Positions 34,292 through 47,036 of a stretch of DNA of 64,000 bases are shown one piece after another. Positions within the stretch are counted from its first letter, which is position 1. Each line of letters starts with the position of its first letter. A program made the position numbers and the translations under genes. The DNA is from Begonia masoniana. Its lineage: Eukaryota; Streptophyta; Magnoliopsida; Cucurbitales; Begoniaceae. The DNA lies in the NCBI GenBank assembly GCA_022432975.1, contig CM039511.1, forward strand, positions 21,478,557-21,542,556. The letters are read 5' to 3'. A model generated the notes under the pieces. That model made no database searches, was not told the DNA's origin, and was given only the letters and a program-made list of their open reading frames with translations.

Positions 34292-36460
34292 TGTAACACC
34301 CGTTCTATCAAACCGATTCCCTTTTCTTTTTTAGATTAATGGCACACTTTATATGATAATAATAAAGTAGGGTTAATGGATGTCTAGGCAAGGGCATAAG
34401 GGTAATTAGAAATTTGAAAGTGGATAACGAATTTAAGGAAAGGGGTTTTGGGTTTAATGTACTGTAGCCGCCACTATTTCCCTATTTTCCCTCTCGGCCT
34501 TCAGCTCTCCAACAGAAACCTCTGGGCGATTTCTTTCTTGCTCGACTCTCTTTCAACTTAGGTACGTTTTTCCTCATTCTCTTACGTTTTAGCAGTTAGA
34601 TAACTAAGGGAGTACAATGTGAGGATTTCAAGGATGCTGTAGATGGGAGTAGGTTCGGGTTTTTGGGGATAAATGGAAATGTGCAAGCAGTAGAGTTCCA
34701 AACTGGTTTCCTTGTTCTTCTGGTTAATTTTTGGTAAAGTTTAGTGGAGGTTTGATTGATGTTCTGTTATGAACTTAGGTGAGCGAGCTTCTAAAGTAGC
34801 TTACAGCCGAGCGATTTCCAGTAGAGCCAGGTAAGTAAAGTTTGCTTGTGTCTTCGGGCCTACATCACAAAACAGTAAGATTATGTGTGTTTGAATGTTT
34901 GAATGTCATGCATCATATTTTGAAAATTTATGCGAAAATGAATTTACATGAAATGGCATGGTAAGGAATGAACAGACTGTAACAGTTGTTAAGGGAACTA
35001 ATCCGCCCCTTAACCAAGAGAGAGAATGTATGACTTTGGGGGAAGTGATCCAAACCCCAATTTCACAAGGGGATCAGATCAGTTTGTTAAGGGAACTAAT
35101 CCGCCCCTTAATCAAGAGAGAGGATGTATGACTTTGGGAGAAGTGATCAAACTCCCAATTTCACAGGGGGATCAGATCAGAAACGATGCATATGCAACTG
35201 AGATGAGAAAGTAGAAACCGCATATTTAGGAGTTTATGTTTCAGTATTTTATTTCATTATCGCTTTATTTACTTAGAATTAGGCTAATAGATGAGTTTTG
35301 TGATGTAGGTGAAGAAGTGACAGCAGGTGTGTTCACTGAGTTTACTGAGGACTAGTCTGGTTGGAGGAGTGCATCTATGTAACAATCTGGCAACTGATGG
35401 GGCGGTTTAACTGGTGTCAGTGGATGAAAAGGTTTAGTGAACTATGTGATTCAATTAAGTATGTTGTGAGTTTCCATGACAGTGGTAGTTTTGATGTTTG
35501 AATTCAATTTGAGACTTTTCTGATAATGATACTCTGTTAGATTTAATAGTGGTGTTACTAGAGTTTGGAGTAATACACGGATTTAAATAGTTTGAACGAT
35601 TTTTAGTAAAATGCTCAAATTCTTTTGGTAGTCGGAGTTTTCTTTGTTAGAGTGAAAATGTTGCTATGCTGTTGTTCGTTGTGCATTTTGATCTATCGGT
35701 AGATGAAGTCTATTGGCAGATGTAGAGTTGTTGTTCTGTTGTCTATCGGAAGATGTCTTCAGTAAAGTCATCGGATGATGTCTTCAGTAGAAGCCATCAA
35801 AAGATTTAAGTAGAAAAATTTGTCGTTTTGTAACTGGATGATGTCGAATGATTTATCCATCGGATGATGAAGGTAAAGTCTTTTTCGTTTAGTGATCAGT
35901 GGATGTCGGGTATTAAACCTATCGGATGATGTAGTAGAAGTTTTGTCGTTTAGTGATCAGTGTACACAGTTTGTTCTTTCGGAAGACGTGAGTAAAAGAT
36001 TTGTTCTCTTGTGATCGGCAAAGGCTGATGAACGAATCATCCGGCTGACGTCATCGTAGATGCGAGTAGCAAAACTTGTCGTTTGCGATCGGTAGAGGTT
36101 GGATGAACGATTCATCCGGCTGACGTCATCGGTGGAAACCTTCGGTTTTTTCTGCCCTTTTGTTGACTTCGTTCAGCGGATGATGTGTTTGACTTTTATG
36201 AACTCTAAGCATTTCACGTGTAAGCCTTCGTCTCTTCCGGCCGAATTCTTTTCTTAATATTTTTAACTGAATATTCGAACACTGTTTTATAGTTTTGCTT
36301 AACTTTGCTTTGCTCAAAGATTTTCCGCTGCAAGTTTTTGTGGTTTTAGCAAACGTTCAAATTTGACTTTCGAGCGAAGTTTTAAATTTGGTCTGAAATT
36401 TCCTAGTTATGTCCGGGTTTATGAGTAACGAACTGAGTTTAGAAAACTCGGGGCGTTACA
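34292..36460 (+). mobile_element. Second copy of solo LTR inside element 1
   Basis: Inverted duplicate of 16888-19065, with flanks GGCTA (34287-34291) and GGCTG (36461-36465), the complements of TAGCC/CAGCC in contig A. Arms at 34859-34873 and 35295-35309 are again fully complementary. Several one-base losses relative to contig A are visible (for example AACGGG for AACCGGG in the orientation of contig A). Confidence 0.92.
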
Positions 36461-36465
36461 GGCTG

Positions 36466-37736
36466 AAAGCATAGTTGACACACTAGACACAGCCTCTAAG
36501 TTAAATCTTTGGAATTCAGACTCTAAGGCTAACAGCATGTCAAGAACCAAGGCTGAGGCTGAAGTCGTCACTCTACTCAATGCATCAGCCACAACATTCG
36601 CCTTGTCGGGGTGGTATTTAATCTCAAAATCATAATCCTTGACAAACTCCAACCATCTACGTTGTCTCATATTTAATTCTTTCTGTGTGAAAATATACTT
36701 CAGACTTTTATGGTTCGAAAATATCTCACAAGACTGCCCATACAAGTAATGCCTCCAAATCTTTAGTGTAAAAACCACTGCAGCTAGTTCTAAGTCGTGT
36801 GTAGGGTAATTCTTCTCGTGTGTTTTCAACTGTCTAGAAGCATAGGCTATTACTTTTCCATCTTGCATCAACACACAACCGAGTCCAACCCTGGAGGCGT
36901 CACAGTAAATACTGAACTTTTCATTTTCAACAGGGAGTGTTAATACAGGAGCATTGGTCAACTTTTGTTTCAAAGTATGAAAACTATTCTCACATTCCTC
37001 TGTCCAAGCATAATTAATGTTTTTCCTAGTTAACTGAGTGAGGGGTGTTGCAATCTTCAAGAATCCTTCAATAAATTTTCTGTAATATCCTGCTAATCCA
37101 AGGAAACTCTGAATATCAGTGACATTCTTCGGTTGGAGCCATTCCTTTACCGCTTGAACCTTGGCTGGATCAACAGATATTCCATCGCCCGAGATCACAT
37201 GACCAGAAAGTGAACTCTGTCCAACCAAAACTCACACTTGGAAAAATTAGCATAAAATTGATGTTGCCTTAGTAATCCCAATACCAGGTTCAAATGTCTT
37301 GTATGCTCCTCCTTAGTATGTGAATAGATTAGTATATCATCAATAAATACTATGACAAACTTGTCCAAATACTCATGAAACACTCTATTCATAAGATCCA
37401 TGAAGGCTGCTGGTGCATTTGTCAATCCAAATGACATAACCAAAAACTCATAATGTCCATACCTTGTGCGAAAGGCAGTCTTAGGAATATCTTCTGATTT
37501 GACTTTCATTTGGTAATAACCGTACGTTAGGTCAATCTTAGAGAAAACACGTGCACCCTTAAGCTGGTCGAATAAATCATCAATTCTTGGCAATGGATAC
37601 TTGTTCTTGATAGTTAACTTATTCAATTCCCGATAATCAACGCACATACGCATTGATCCATCCTTCTTCTTAACAAAAAGAACTGGTGGCGTATAAACCC
37701 TCTATCCAATAGTTCCTCCAACTGTTTCCTCTATTC
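36466..37736 (-). pseudogene. Second copy of element 1 RT-RNase H
   Basis: Inverted duplicate of 15619-16882. Here the RT N-terminus is intact (frame 37653-37195, DYRELNKLT through the FIDD motif), whereas contig A lost single bases in it. The frame then shifts near 37210 where contig A is intact. RNase H carries the same FSNHKSL change. Confidence 0.92.
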
Positions 37737-39475
37737 CTTAAGCTCCGTAGGTGCTAACCTATAGGGATTCTTAGATATAGGCTCAGCGCCTGGGTAAACA
37801 TCTACAACAACTCAATGTCCCTATCTGGCGGCAAGCCAGGAAGGTCATCTAAAATACTTCTGGAAAGCCCTGGACAACTAAGACATTTTGAGGACTTTGT
37901 TTTTCCTACAAACTGTGTGTCTATAACGCTGGCCAGAAAGCATAAATACTCTCTGCATGAAGAGGTTCTAGCGTTGATAGAAGTCACAACAGACAGTCCC
38001 TTACTCTTCTTCGAGGCTTGAAGGTATGCTTCGAACTACCAGGGGGTTGAAAACTAACAATTCTAGTCCTACAATCGATCGTGGCATAATGTTTGAACAA
38101 CCAATCCATTCCTAAGATTACATCAAATCCCATTATATCCATATACTGAGATCAGCCGGTAATTCTTGTTCCCTACCAACACGACACTATCAAACATCAC
38201 TTGGTTAGAGTGCATGCGCTCACCAAAGGGTAACGCAACGTTAAATACGTGCTCAGTAGGGGTAAACTGTACATCTAACTTGACAGCAAACGCATACCCT
38301 ATAAAACGAAGGTGTTGCACCAAAATCTATTAAAGTAAAAGCAGGTATAGAGTTGATCAAAATAGTACCTGACACTACGGCGGGTTGTTCTTCATCGCCC
38401 GACTCCAACATAGAGAATATTCTCGGCTTTATCTTAGCAGGGCCACTCTTCAGAGCTGGACAGTCTCTGTTAATATGCCGACTTTGTTACAGTTGAGCAT
38501 CGGTGTAATTTGGGATTCGGGCAATCTCTGTATGTGTGTCCAACTTCCTCACAGTTGAAACACTTTTCCGTCCCAAACCTGCACTCGCCCAGATGACCTT
38601 TCAAACACTTCGGGCACTGGGAAAACTTCCTGGTGTCCTGCACCTTCTTTCCTGTTCCCTGGTTATTCTGGCCCTCACTTGCCTCTTCATTCCTCTCTGC
38701 TGGTGTGGCTGGATAAACTTTCGTGGGGCTTCCTTTGGCCCAGCACACTTCATCTCCGCTTCTTCCACCTCTAACGCCGTGGACACAACTTCACTGAAAG
38801 ACAAACCCTTAATACCACAAAATTTTACTCCTCTATAAATTTTTGACTTCAGTCCATGCACAAACTGAAACACTTTATTATCATTCTTGTGAATAAAATG
38901 TCCAGCAAACCTGGACAGGGACTCGAATTGCCTACTGTACTCAGCCACAGACCCTGTCTACTTCAAGTTCAAAAACTCTACTTTCTTTACAGCCTGGACT
39001 GTGCTGTTAAAATATTTCTCATAGAAAATCTCCTTGAACTGTGACCATGACATAGCCAGAACATCAGTGGTGGTCTCTATGGTTTCCCACCAAAGTTAAG
39101 CGTCCTCAGCCAAATGGAACGTTGCCAGAGTGACTTTGTCACCTTCTCCGACGTTGGCACATCTGAACACGCTCTCAATTTTCCTAAGCCATTCCTCAGC
39201 AATAATCAGATTGGATGACTTTCCATCAAATGTGGGCGGCTGTAGACTCCGGAATCAGTCTCCTGAATGCTCACTGCTGGAACTCGAGTTGGCACTTCCT
39301 TGTACTTCTCGGTTCAGCAATACTCCCAACTGATCGGATTGTTGACGAACTAAATCTATCTGTTGGCGCACCAAGTCTGTCAGCTGCCTAATTACACTAG
39401 GGTCCTCCTCACTTCTCAAATTTGACATCTCTCTCGGTACCTTGGTCTTCCTGGTCGTCTAGCCATTTTGCTATA
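37737..39475 (-). pseudogene. Second copy of element 1 gag-protease
   Basis: Inverted duplicate of 13876-15618, with more frame breaks than contig A (frames 38948-38601, 38748-38470, 38323-38123, 37987-37802). Knuckle CFNCEEVGHTYRDC is readable. The protease site again encodes D-F-G. The stops shared with contig A confirm a common ancestral copy. Confidence 0.9.
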
Positions 39476-39607
39476 TTCCTGGACATGGTTTAATTGCTCT
39501 CATAATATCTAATAGCTAAGGTTAACATAAACACTTACAGTTGTTGAAGCACTTCCATGCAACGATTGGCACTGATGAGTAATCTTTTGAACGGTTTAAC
39601 TGAATGT

Positions 39608-39618
39608 CTCTGATACCA
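39608..39618 (-). other. Primer binding site, second copy of element 1
   Basis: Minus strand TGGTATCAGAG, three bases from the LTR, identical to 13724-13734. Confidence 0.95.
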
Positions 39619-39621
39619 TAC

Positions 39622-41707
39622 TGTAACGCCCCGAATTATATAACCCGGTTCGCTACTCATAATACTGAACCATACTATGACATTCTGAGAAAATTTCAAC
39701 TTTTCGCTCAACGGTCAAAGTTTTGACCTTTATAAACGTTAAAACTTGCAGCGGAATTCATTTGTGTAAAACACTTTATTAATTTAATAAAATGTTAAAG
39801 ACAATTGGTTGAAAGAAAACAAAACAAATAGAACACGTCCACCGCTGAACCAGTTTCCAGCGATAGAAATAGAAACAAAAAGGCATCCACCGCTAAACAG
39901 TGTCAGCGGCAGAAGGAGAAATAAGATAGTCTCAGCGGTAGAGGCGGAAAATAGAAGGCATCACCGCTAAACAGTGTCAGTCGCACGACATGTTCGACTA
40001 CCCCAAGCCACCGCTCTCGTCCACCGATCGAATCCTTCGAACGACAGTAATCCTCAGCATCCAACAATCACAAAATGAACAAAATCTAATCTCACTCCTA
40101 CGCTCACATCCACCGTCACAAAATGACAAAAATCTAATACTCACTCCTACGCTCACATCCACCGACACAAAACTACAAACACTCAACATCCACCGGTGGA
40201 CTACATCCACGATAGACAAACACTCACATCCACGGTGGACAACCACCACCGATAGACCAAACAATCAACATCCACCGGTGGACTACATCCACCGAAAGAC
40301 AAAACAACTCAACATAACAGCCTAACAACCATTTTCACTCTAACAAAGAAAACTCCGACTACCGAAAGAGCTTAAGCATTTTACTAGAAATCGTTCAAAA
40401 CATCATAAGTCCACAACTTTCTAAAAATATCCAGCAAAGCAACTACCTCTAAACTAAATCTAGTGTTTTTCATACTCAGAACAAGAAAACCATAAAGGTG
40501 TAAAAAAAAAAAACATCAGAACTATCAATGTTAATAAAACTCACTACATACTCCACAAGACACTAACCACTGAAACTTCATAAATAGACAATAGTTAACC
40601 GCCCCATCAGTTCACCAAGTCGAGGCATGAATGTGCTCCCCAACCAGCCTCTTCCTCAACATGCTCAGATAACACACCTCCGAGGCTTCTTTCACCTATA
40701 TCACAAAACTCATCTATTAGCCTACGCTAAATAAGAGAAGCAATAACAAATAAAATGCTGGAACATAAATCCTAATCATGCAGTTTCTACTAACACACCT
40801 CAGTTGCATTTACATTCTTTCACTGATCTGATCTTTCAGTTCCATTGGGAGTCGGATTAATTTTCTCAAAGTCATACATCCTTTCATAAGTAAAGGGGCG
40901 GATTAGTTCCCTTAATAGTTTATCTGATCCTTCAATTCCATTGGGAAGTGGATCAATCTTCCCAAAGTCATAAATCTCTTCATAAGTTAAGGGGCAGATT
41001 ATTCCCTTAATAGTTTATCTGTTGCAATCTGTTCATTTCTCACCATATCAATACATGTAAATTCATTTTTGTATTCTTTCAAAATATGATGCATGACATA
41101 CAGACAAATTCAAACATACATAATCCTACTGTTTTGTGATGTAGGCCCGAAGGCACATGCATACTCCACTTACCTGGTCTCTTGGGGATTGTTTGATTGT
41201 AAGCTACTTCGACAGTTTGCTTACCTAAAATCATAAACAGAGTATTAATTCAATTTTCACTATACCTCATTCTAAACCATTCGAAAACCTAAGGTAGCTA
41301 ACTTGGAACTCTAATAATCGTGCATTCCCGGTTTATCATAAAAACCTATTCTCATTCACAGCGTCCCCAAAACACACACATTGCACTCTCCCTTCTATCT
41401 AGTCACTAAAATTCAAGGAAAACGAAGGAAAATTCACCTAGATTGGGGAATGGAAATCGAAGAGAAATTGCCTGGAGAGCTCTGCTGAGCTTGAGCTTAA
41501 TACTGACAGACGAAATGAGAAACAGTGGCGGCTAAACCCCACAAAACCCTTCCTTAAATACGTTATCCACTACTAAATTTCTAAATTACAGTTCTACCCT
41601 TATTTAGTTACTCATTAACCTAATCACTAGTTTCTCCCAATTTCATCCCTAAAATGCACATCATAAGTTGATAGAATAATTTTGATTCAACGGAACCGGG
41701 TGTTACA
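39622..41707 (-). mobile_element. Second copy of element 1 5' LTR
   Basis: Inverted duplicate of 11624-13720, flanked on the right by TCCAC (41708-41712), the complement of the GTGGA target site in contig A. The minisatellite zone is at about 39840-40320. Confidence 0.93.
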
Positions 41708-41712
41708 TCCAC

Positions 41713-42418
41713 TCACATATATAAAGAGGGGATCACACTATAATAATTAATTAAGATTCAGTCTTTTACAAGATCATGCTTTTTGCTTGCGGGTGGTGAA
41801 TGTTGCCCTCATCGATGAAGATCTTGGTGTAACAGATATTATTTCGAAATAAATAAAAGAAACAGCCCAAAAATCATTTTTAAAATAAAAAAATTATATT
41901 AATTGTAAAAAATAATTAAACTTACAAAACAAATTTTTAAATAGACTTACAAAGAATATTCAAGAAAAGAATGACTTAATAAATTAAGCTCATATTAAAA
42001 TATAAATAAGGGCAAAGATCAATTAAACACTGAAATATAAAGTTTTTTCAATTTAAACACAAAAAAAAAAAAAATCATCAATTCAAACATCAAACTATGC
42101 ACCGTAACAAATCGATCAAGTCTGTTAAATGAACGTTAAAAATCAATTTTTTTTATTTGATTCTTCTCATTCCATCTACGTCAATTTACCTTCTCGACAA
42201 GACAATTTCGTTCTAAGCAACAAAATGTAGAAGAAGTAATAGTTTTACTTTTAATACTCGTGGGGAAGCGACAATAAGAGAAATCAAATGGGATCAAGAG
42301 ATTATGGACCATATGTCCTATACCTTCCAATAACCGGACAATTCGAATTGCTCCAGGTACATATGGTTTTTTCTTGCCCTTGTTACAGTGTTGCAAAACA
42401 AAAGAAGACTGCCGTAAA
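41713..42418. other. Second copy of unassigned 10909-11618 region
   Basis: Inverted duplicate of the unassigned stretch in contig A, including the copia LTR fragment (41708-41760) and the dispersed repeat (about 42010-42147). Its last five bases, GTAAA, complement the TTTAC duplication. Confidence 0.85.
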
Positions 42419-43296
42419 TGTAACGACCCTCAAACTATTCCTAATTTCCCGTATAAAATTTTTCTTTTAAGCCTCTAAATCAATTAAAAACATCCTCGAA
42501 AACCTTTAAAGAAAATTCATTATCATACTAAAATAGTTTTACATAAAACCACTCAACCTTCTATCATTCCTCAATTTATCAACTTATCACTTCTTCACAA
42601 TATCATTTCTATCTCCATTTCAATTATACATTTTACATAAACTTTCCAAACATTCATACGTTCTCGTAACTCTGCCCAAAATTGACTCTAAACACGATTA
42701 AAATGAAGTACATTTTCATGAAAACGAACTGTATGGTTCCGTTTAAAAGTGTGACATATCCTCCTGTTTACAAAATCACCAAGCAGTTCATAAAATCCAA
42801 ATAAAAACCTTAACAAACATTTTATAAAACAAATCTATCAACTAAACAGAATCAAACACCCTAAAACGTACCAACTACCAATTAAACTATAAACATTCCC
42901 ATAACGTTAAATTAATGGTTTAAAACAAACATTTGAAACATCAACATAAAAATCTAACACCTAACCAGAAACCAAGCATCCTAAAATGTTCTATACTGTT
43001 CACCATCAGCCCAAACACTCCAAAAAGAAACCCTCAAAACCTATACATACTTCCCCACGGGTCGGTCAAGCATCGACTGCGCCAGCACACCCCGCGAGCC
43101 ATCCTCCGTCACTGCATCACTCCTCAAGTGGAAGGATCTCGTCCTCACCTATATCAGGATCACCTACACCATACAGACAATCTATGAGATAAAAATCTCA
43201 GTAAGCCCTACGTAAATGCTAATGCATGATCATGTATTCTCTGTACTATGAAAACCGTCCATGTCAATGCATATATCCGTACGTGTCAGTCTATGG

Positions 43297-45590
43297 TGTA
43301 ACGCCCCGAGTTATCTGAACCCGGTTCGCTACTCATTACTTGACCATGACTAAGAAATTTCAAATAAATTTAAAACTTCATTCGACATACAAATTTGACG
43401 TTTACTAAACGTTCAAACATTTGAAAACTTTGCAGCGGAAAAAATTATTTAAGACTACAATGGGATTAAACTAGCGGTGAAAATAGTGTTGGAAAGATTA
43501 ATGGAAATATTTCAAGTGTCCGGTCAAAAGAATTAAGGTTTTAAGTGATGGACTACTCAAGAATTACAAAAGTCGAATTCATCTGCCGACGACAAAGTCA
43601 ACAGAAAGAAGCAGAAGTAAGAAAACCAAAGGCTTCTTGCCGATGACGTCTACACGACTTCACCCACAACTTCATCTGCCGATGAAGTCGTGAGAACTTC
43701 ATACACCACTTCATCTGCCGATGAAGTCAACATAACTTCATCTGCCGATGAAGTCAGCGCAATTTCATCTCTCAATAGATAAACACACGACATCTTCCGA
43801 TAACACAATATGACTCCTTCCGATAGAATTAAAACATACACTACATCTTCCGATTCACTAAACGACAACAGATTACTCTACATCTTCCGATTCACTAAAC
43901 GACAAAACAGATTACTCTACATCTTCCGATTCACTAAACGACAAAACAGATTACTCTACATCTTCCGATTCACTAAACGACAAAACAGATTACTCTACAT
44001 CTTCCGATTCACTACTCGACGACTTAATACTCTACACCTTCCGATCGAATAGACTACATTGCCGACACGTGCTTCTCACATGACTCCTTAAGGCATTTGC
44101 CGATAGACTTCCATCTTCCGACAGACTGACACAACACATCTACCGATAGACGTCCTTCTTCCGATAGACATCAACACGATTTCCTTCCACAGAACGCAAT
44201 AAACCTCTACACATATCCACTGATACAAAAATTATTCCAATTCCTACCATGGACTAACACCTTCTAATAACCCGAGAAAGCTTCGACTATCTACAGACTT
44301 AAAACATTTTACCAAAAATCCATTCATAACACTCCAAGTCATTGTATTGATCAAATTCAGTAAAAACCTGAAAATCAGAAATTCTCGAAACAAAGTCAAA
44401 TAGCTGTAATCTCATTTACTAAAAACTTCATATACTCGATTAAATCATTATCCACTAACCTCCACATCTGTAGACAACATGCTAAACCGAACCGCCCCAT
44501 CAGTTACCATGCCGAAGCCTGATGCTCTCCTCCAACGTCCACTATTCCGCAACACGATCAGGAACACACCTGCTAACAATTCTTCACCTACATCACAAAA
44601 CTCATCTATTAGCCTAATGCTAAGTAAGTAAAGCAGTATATGAATGAAGTAAAATGCTGAACTTATACTCCTAAAATGCAGTTTCTATTTTTCTCATCTC
44701 AGTGGCATAACGCATATCGTTCATAACAGGATCTGATCCCATGGTTCCCTTGTGAGTGGGATCAATTCTCCCAATGTCTACATCCTCCTACTTAATTAAG
44801 GGGCAGATGAATTCCCTTAACACTTATCTGATCCCATGGTTCCCTTGGGAGTGGGATCAATTCTCCCAATGTCTAAATCCCTTCATAAGTTAAGGGGTGG
44901 ATTAGTTCCCTTAATAGCTTGTCTGTCGCATACAGTTCATACCTTACCATTCCTTACATGAAATTCATTTCGTAACTTTTAACAAAACATATGCATGGAC
45001 AATAGAAACATTCAAGCATACATAACTACTGTTTTGTGATGTAGGCCCGAAGGCACAAGCAATACTTTACTTACCTGGCTCCTGGGAAATCTGTCTGGTT
45101 GCTAGCTACTTCGGAGGTCTGTTCACCTAAGTTCATACAGAAGTAAATCAAGGCTTCACTAACCTTTCAAATATCAAACAGCGGTTCGAGAAATCTAGTT
45201 AGAAACTCTACTACCCGAGCATCCTACTTACGGCTAAAACCCGAATCTACACTCAATCTCAGCAGAATCAAAATACTCAATTGCAATCTCCAGGCATTTC
45301 CCACTATACCACAGAGAAATTAAGAAAAGAAACTTACCTCAGTCGAAGGAGAAAACCGAGCGGGGGATCGCATAGAGAGCTCGGCTGTTGAGCTGAAAAA
45401 TCGAGAGTGAAATGAGCATTGAGGATACCTCATTTCTCTTACTTAAATACGTATCCACAAATAAATTGACAAGTACCTTATGCCCTCACTTAGTTACTCA
45501 TTAACTAATTGCTATGTCTCCCATTTCATTCTATAAAATCACACTTAGAAGATTAATTGGTTATTTTAATTATATAAACCGGGTGTTACA
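43297..45590 (-). mobile_element. Second copy of nested solo LTR, short array
   Basis: TGTAACGCCCCGAG...GGGTGTTACA with TATGG at 43292-43296 and 45591-45595. It retains about 560 bp (44010-44580) that contig A lacks beside its array, including the intact downstream arm with CACCTACATCACAAAAC at about 44585. It therefore looks closer to the ancestral LTR. Confidence 0.92.
43842..44011 (-). repeat. 39-bp minisatellite, about four copies
   Basis: Same unit as 7720-9474 (plus strand here: ACATCTTCCGATTCACTAAA...), four full units. The first is one base short in the ACGACAACAG part, and a diverged fifth follows. Confidence 0.93.
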
Positions 45591-46317
45591 TATGGTTTAC
45601 GGAAAAGCTCGACAGATGGATAGGGCACTCAAGCGATTAGACAGCCCACACCATCTGAAGGAGGGAAACCCGCTCACCACGGAACGCCAGTCGAACCTAT
45701 CAACGAGAACCCATGTCATGTTGTTTACTGTGCTACTTACTTGCCTTTACAATGCATGTTCTTTCATGAAATCCGTGCGTAAATTTTGTCATGTCGTTTA
45801 AACCTATGAGAATGAAACAGTTCAATATAAACAATAAAGTAAACACAATCACATGTGTACCATCACGACGATAAAAAACACATATGTACCATCAGCCGAT
45901 AAACAAACAAACATATAAAACAATAGTCATAACTACCCAAACAAAACAATTAAACAAAACAAATCTCAAGGTTCCGAGCCGAAACGACGTACGGTGTAGG
46001 CCAATCAGCCAGAGAGATCACGAGAACTTACTGTGTCCGTAGTTGTTGGTTTTGCCGATACGGCAAAAGAGGCTAGACCGATGTCAACATTCAAGCTCAT
46101 AAAAATCAGCCTACATACAAATTAACTCTCAAATTACTATTTTAGCCAATCCAATTTAAAACACAATTAAACGGGACACTAATTCGAGTTTGGTAAAAAT
46201 CCGACCCGAAACTGCAAACGCGCGTAACTTGCGTCGGTTACCCGGTGCATCGAACGATTCTTTCTTCTGCAATATGTGAGGGAAACAATTTTGCTGGTCG
46301 ACGTGGTAAAGTGCAAT

Positions 46318-46417
46318 NNNNNNNNNNNNNNNNNNNNNNNNNNNNNNNNNNNNNNNNNNNNNNNNNNNNNNNNNNNNNNNNNNNNNNNNNNNNNNNNNNN
46401 NNNNNNNNNNNNNNNNN
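46318..46417. other. Assembly gap, 100 N
   Basis: Second 100-N scaffold join. The left side is the inverted outer solo LTR. The right side is an unrelated gypsy integrase fragment. Confidence 0.99.
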
Positions 46418-47036
46418 GATTCCCTTCTGCCAAATCTTAGTACTCCTTTAAATGGTGAAAACCTTCAGGAAAACTTCATACCAACAGCACACTTAAAAGA
46501 TCTCTCCCCTTTGGGTCTGCATAACTTTTCTGTCGGCTTGTTGCAGAATCATCTTCTCTTAATAGTGACAATTCTTGTATGCATCTGCATGTAACATCTA
46601 GGGGACTAGGAGTTTTTGCTCACCAACATATCTACGACAGAGGGATTCTCCATTCCTACCATACAACACCTCCTAAGGTGCCATCCAATGGTGGACTGGT
46701 AGATGTTATTGTAGGAGAACTCAACCAGGTGTAAGTATCTAATCCAGGGATGATGGTCATCTAGTCCACAAAGCATCAAATATCCTCAAGTATCGGGATA
46801 GTCTTTCTGATTGACCATCTGTCGCGGTGTTAAAAGCAGTGATGAAGGATAACCTCGTGCCCAGTGTGCCTTTAGACTTCCAAAATTCGGGAGGTGAATC
46901 TAGGGTCACGATCAGAGACATAGTGCAGGAATCATGCAACATAATAACTTATTGTACATAAAGATCAGCAAGCTGGTCCATCGCGTAGGTCTGGCCTACT
47001 GGCCAAGAAAGAGTTAAAATTAGCACTGTTCAATAA
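46418..47036 (-). pseudogene. Gypsy integrase fragment
   Basis: Minus-strand pieces read [10 protein letters not shown] near 46905, then a TDGQSER motif in 46942-46757, then [15 protein letters not shown] residues near 46720-46690 and KGVLRFGRR near 46450. All are in shifted frames. It is the catalytic core and C-terminal part of a Ty3/gypsy integrase, different in sequence from elements 1 and 2. The frame is broken every 50-150 bp, so it is old. The rest lies in the gap or is deleted. Confidence 0.8.

Larger units (their letters stand above)
42419..46317 (-). mobile_element. Second copy of outer solo LTR, cut by gap
   Basis: Inverted duplicate of about 5960-10908, interrupted by the nested LTR at 43297-45590 (TATGG on both sides, the complement of CCATA). 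Similarity to contig A becomes poor in the last 100 bp before the gap (46220-46317), as expected for a low-quality contig end. Confidence 0.9.
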
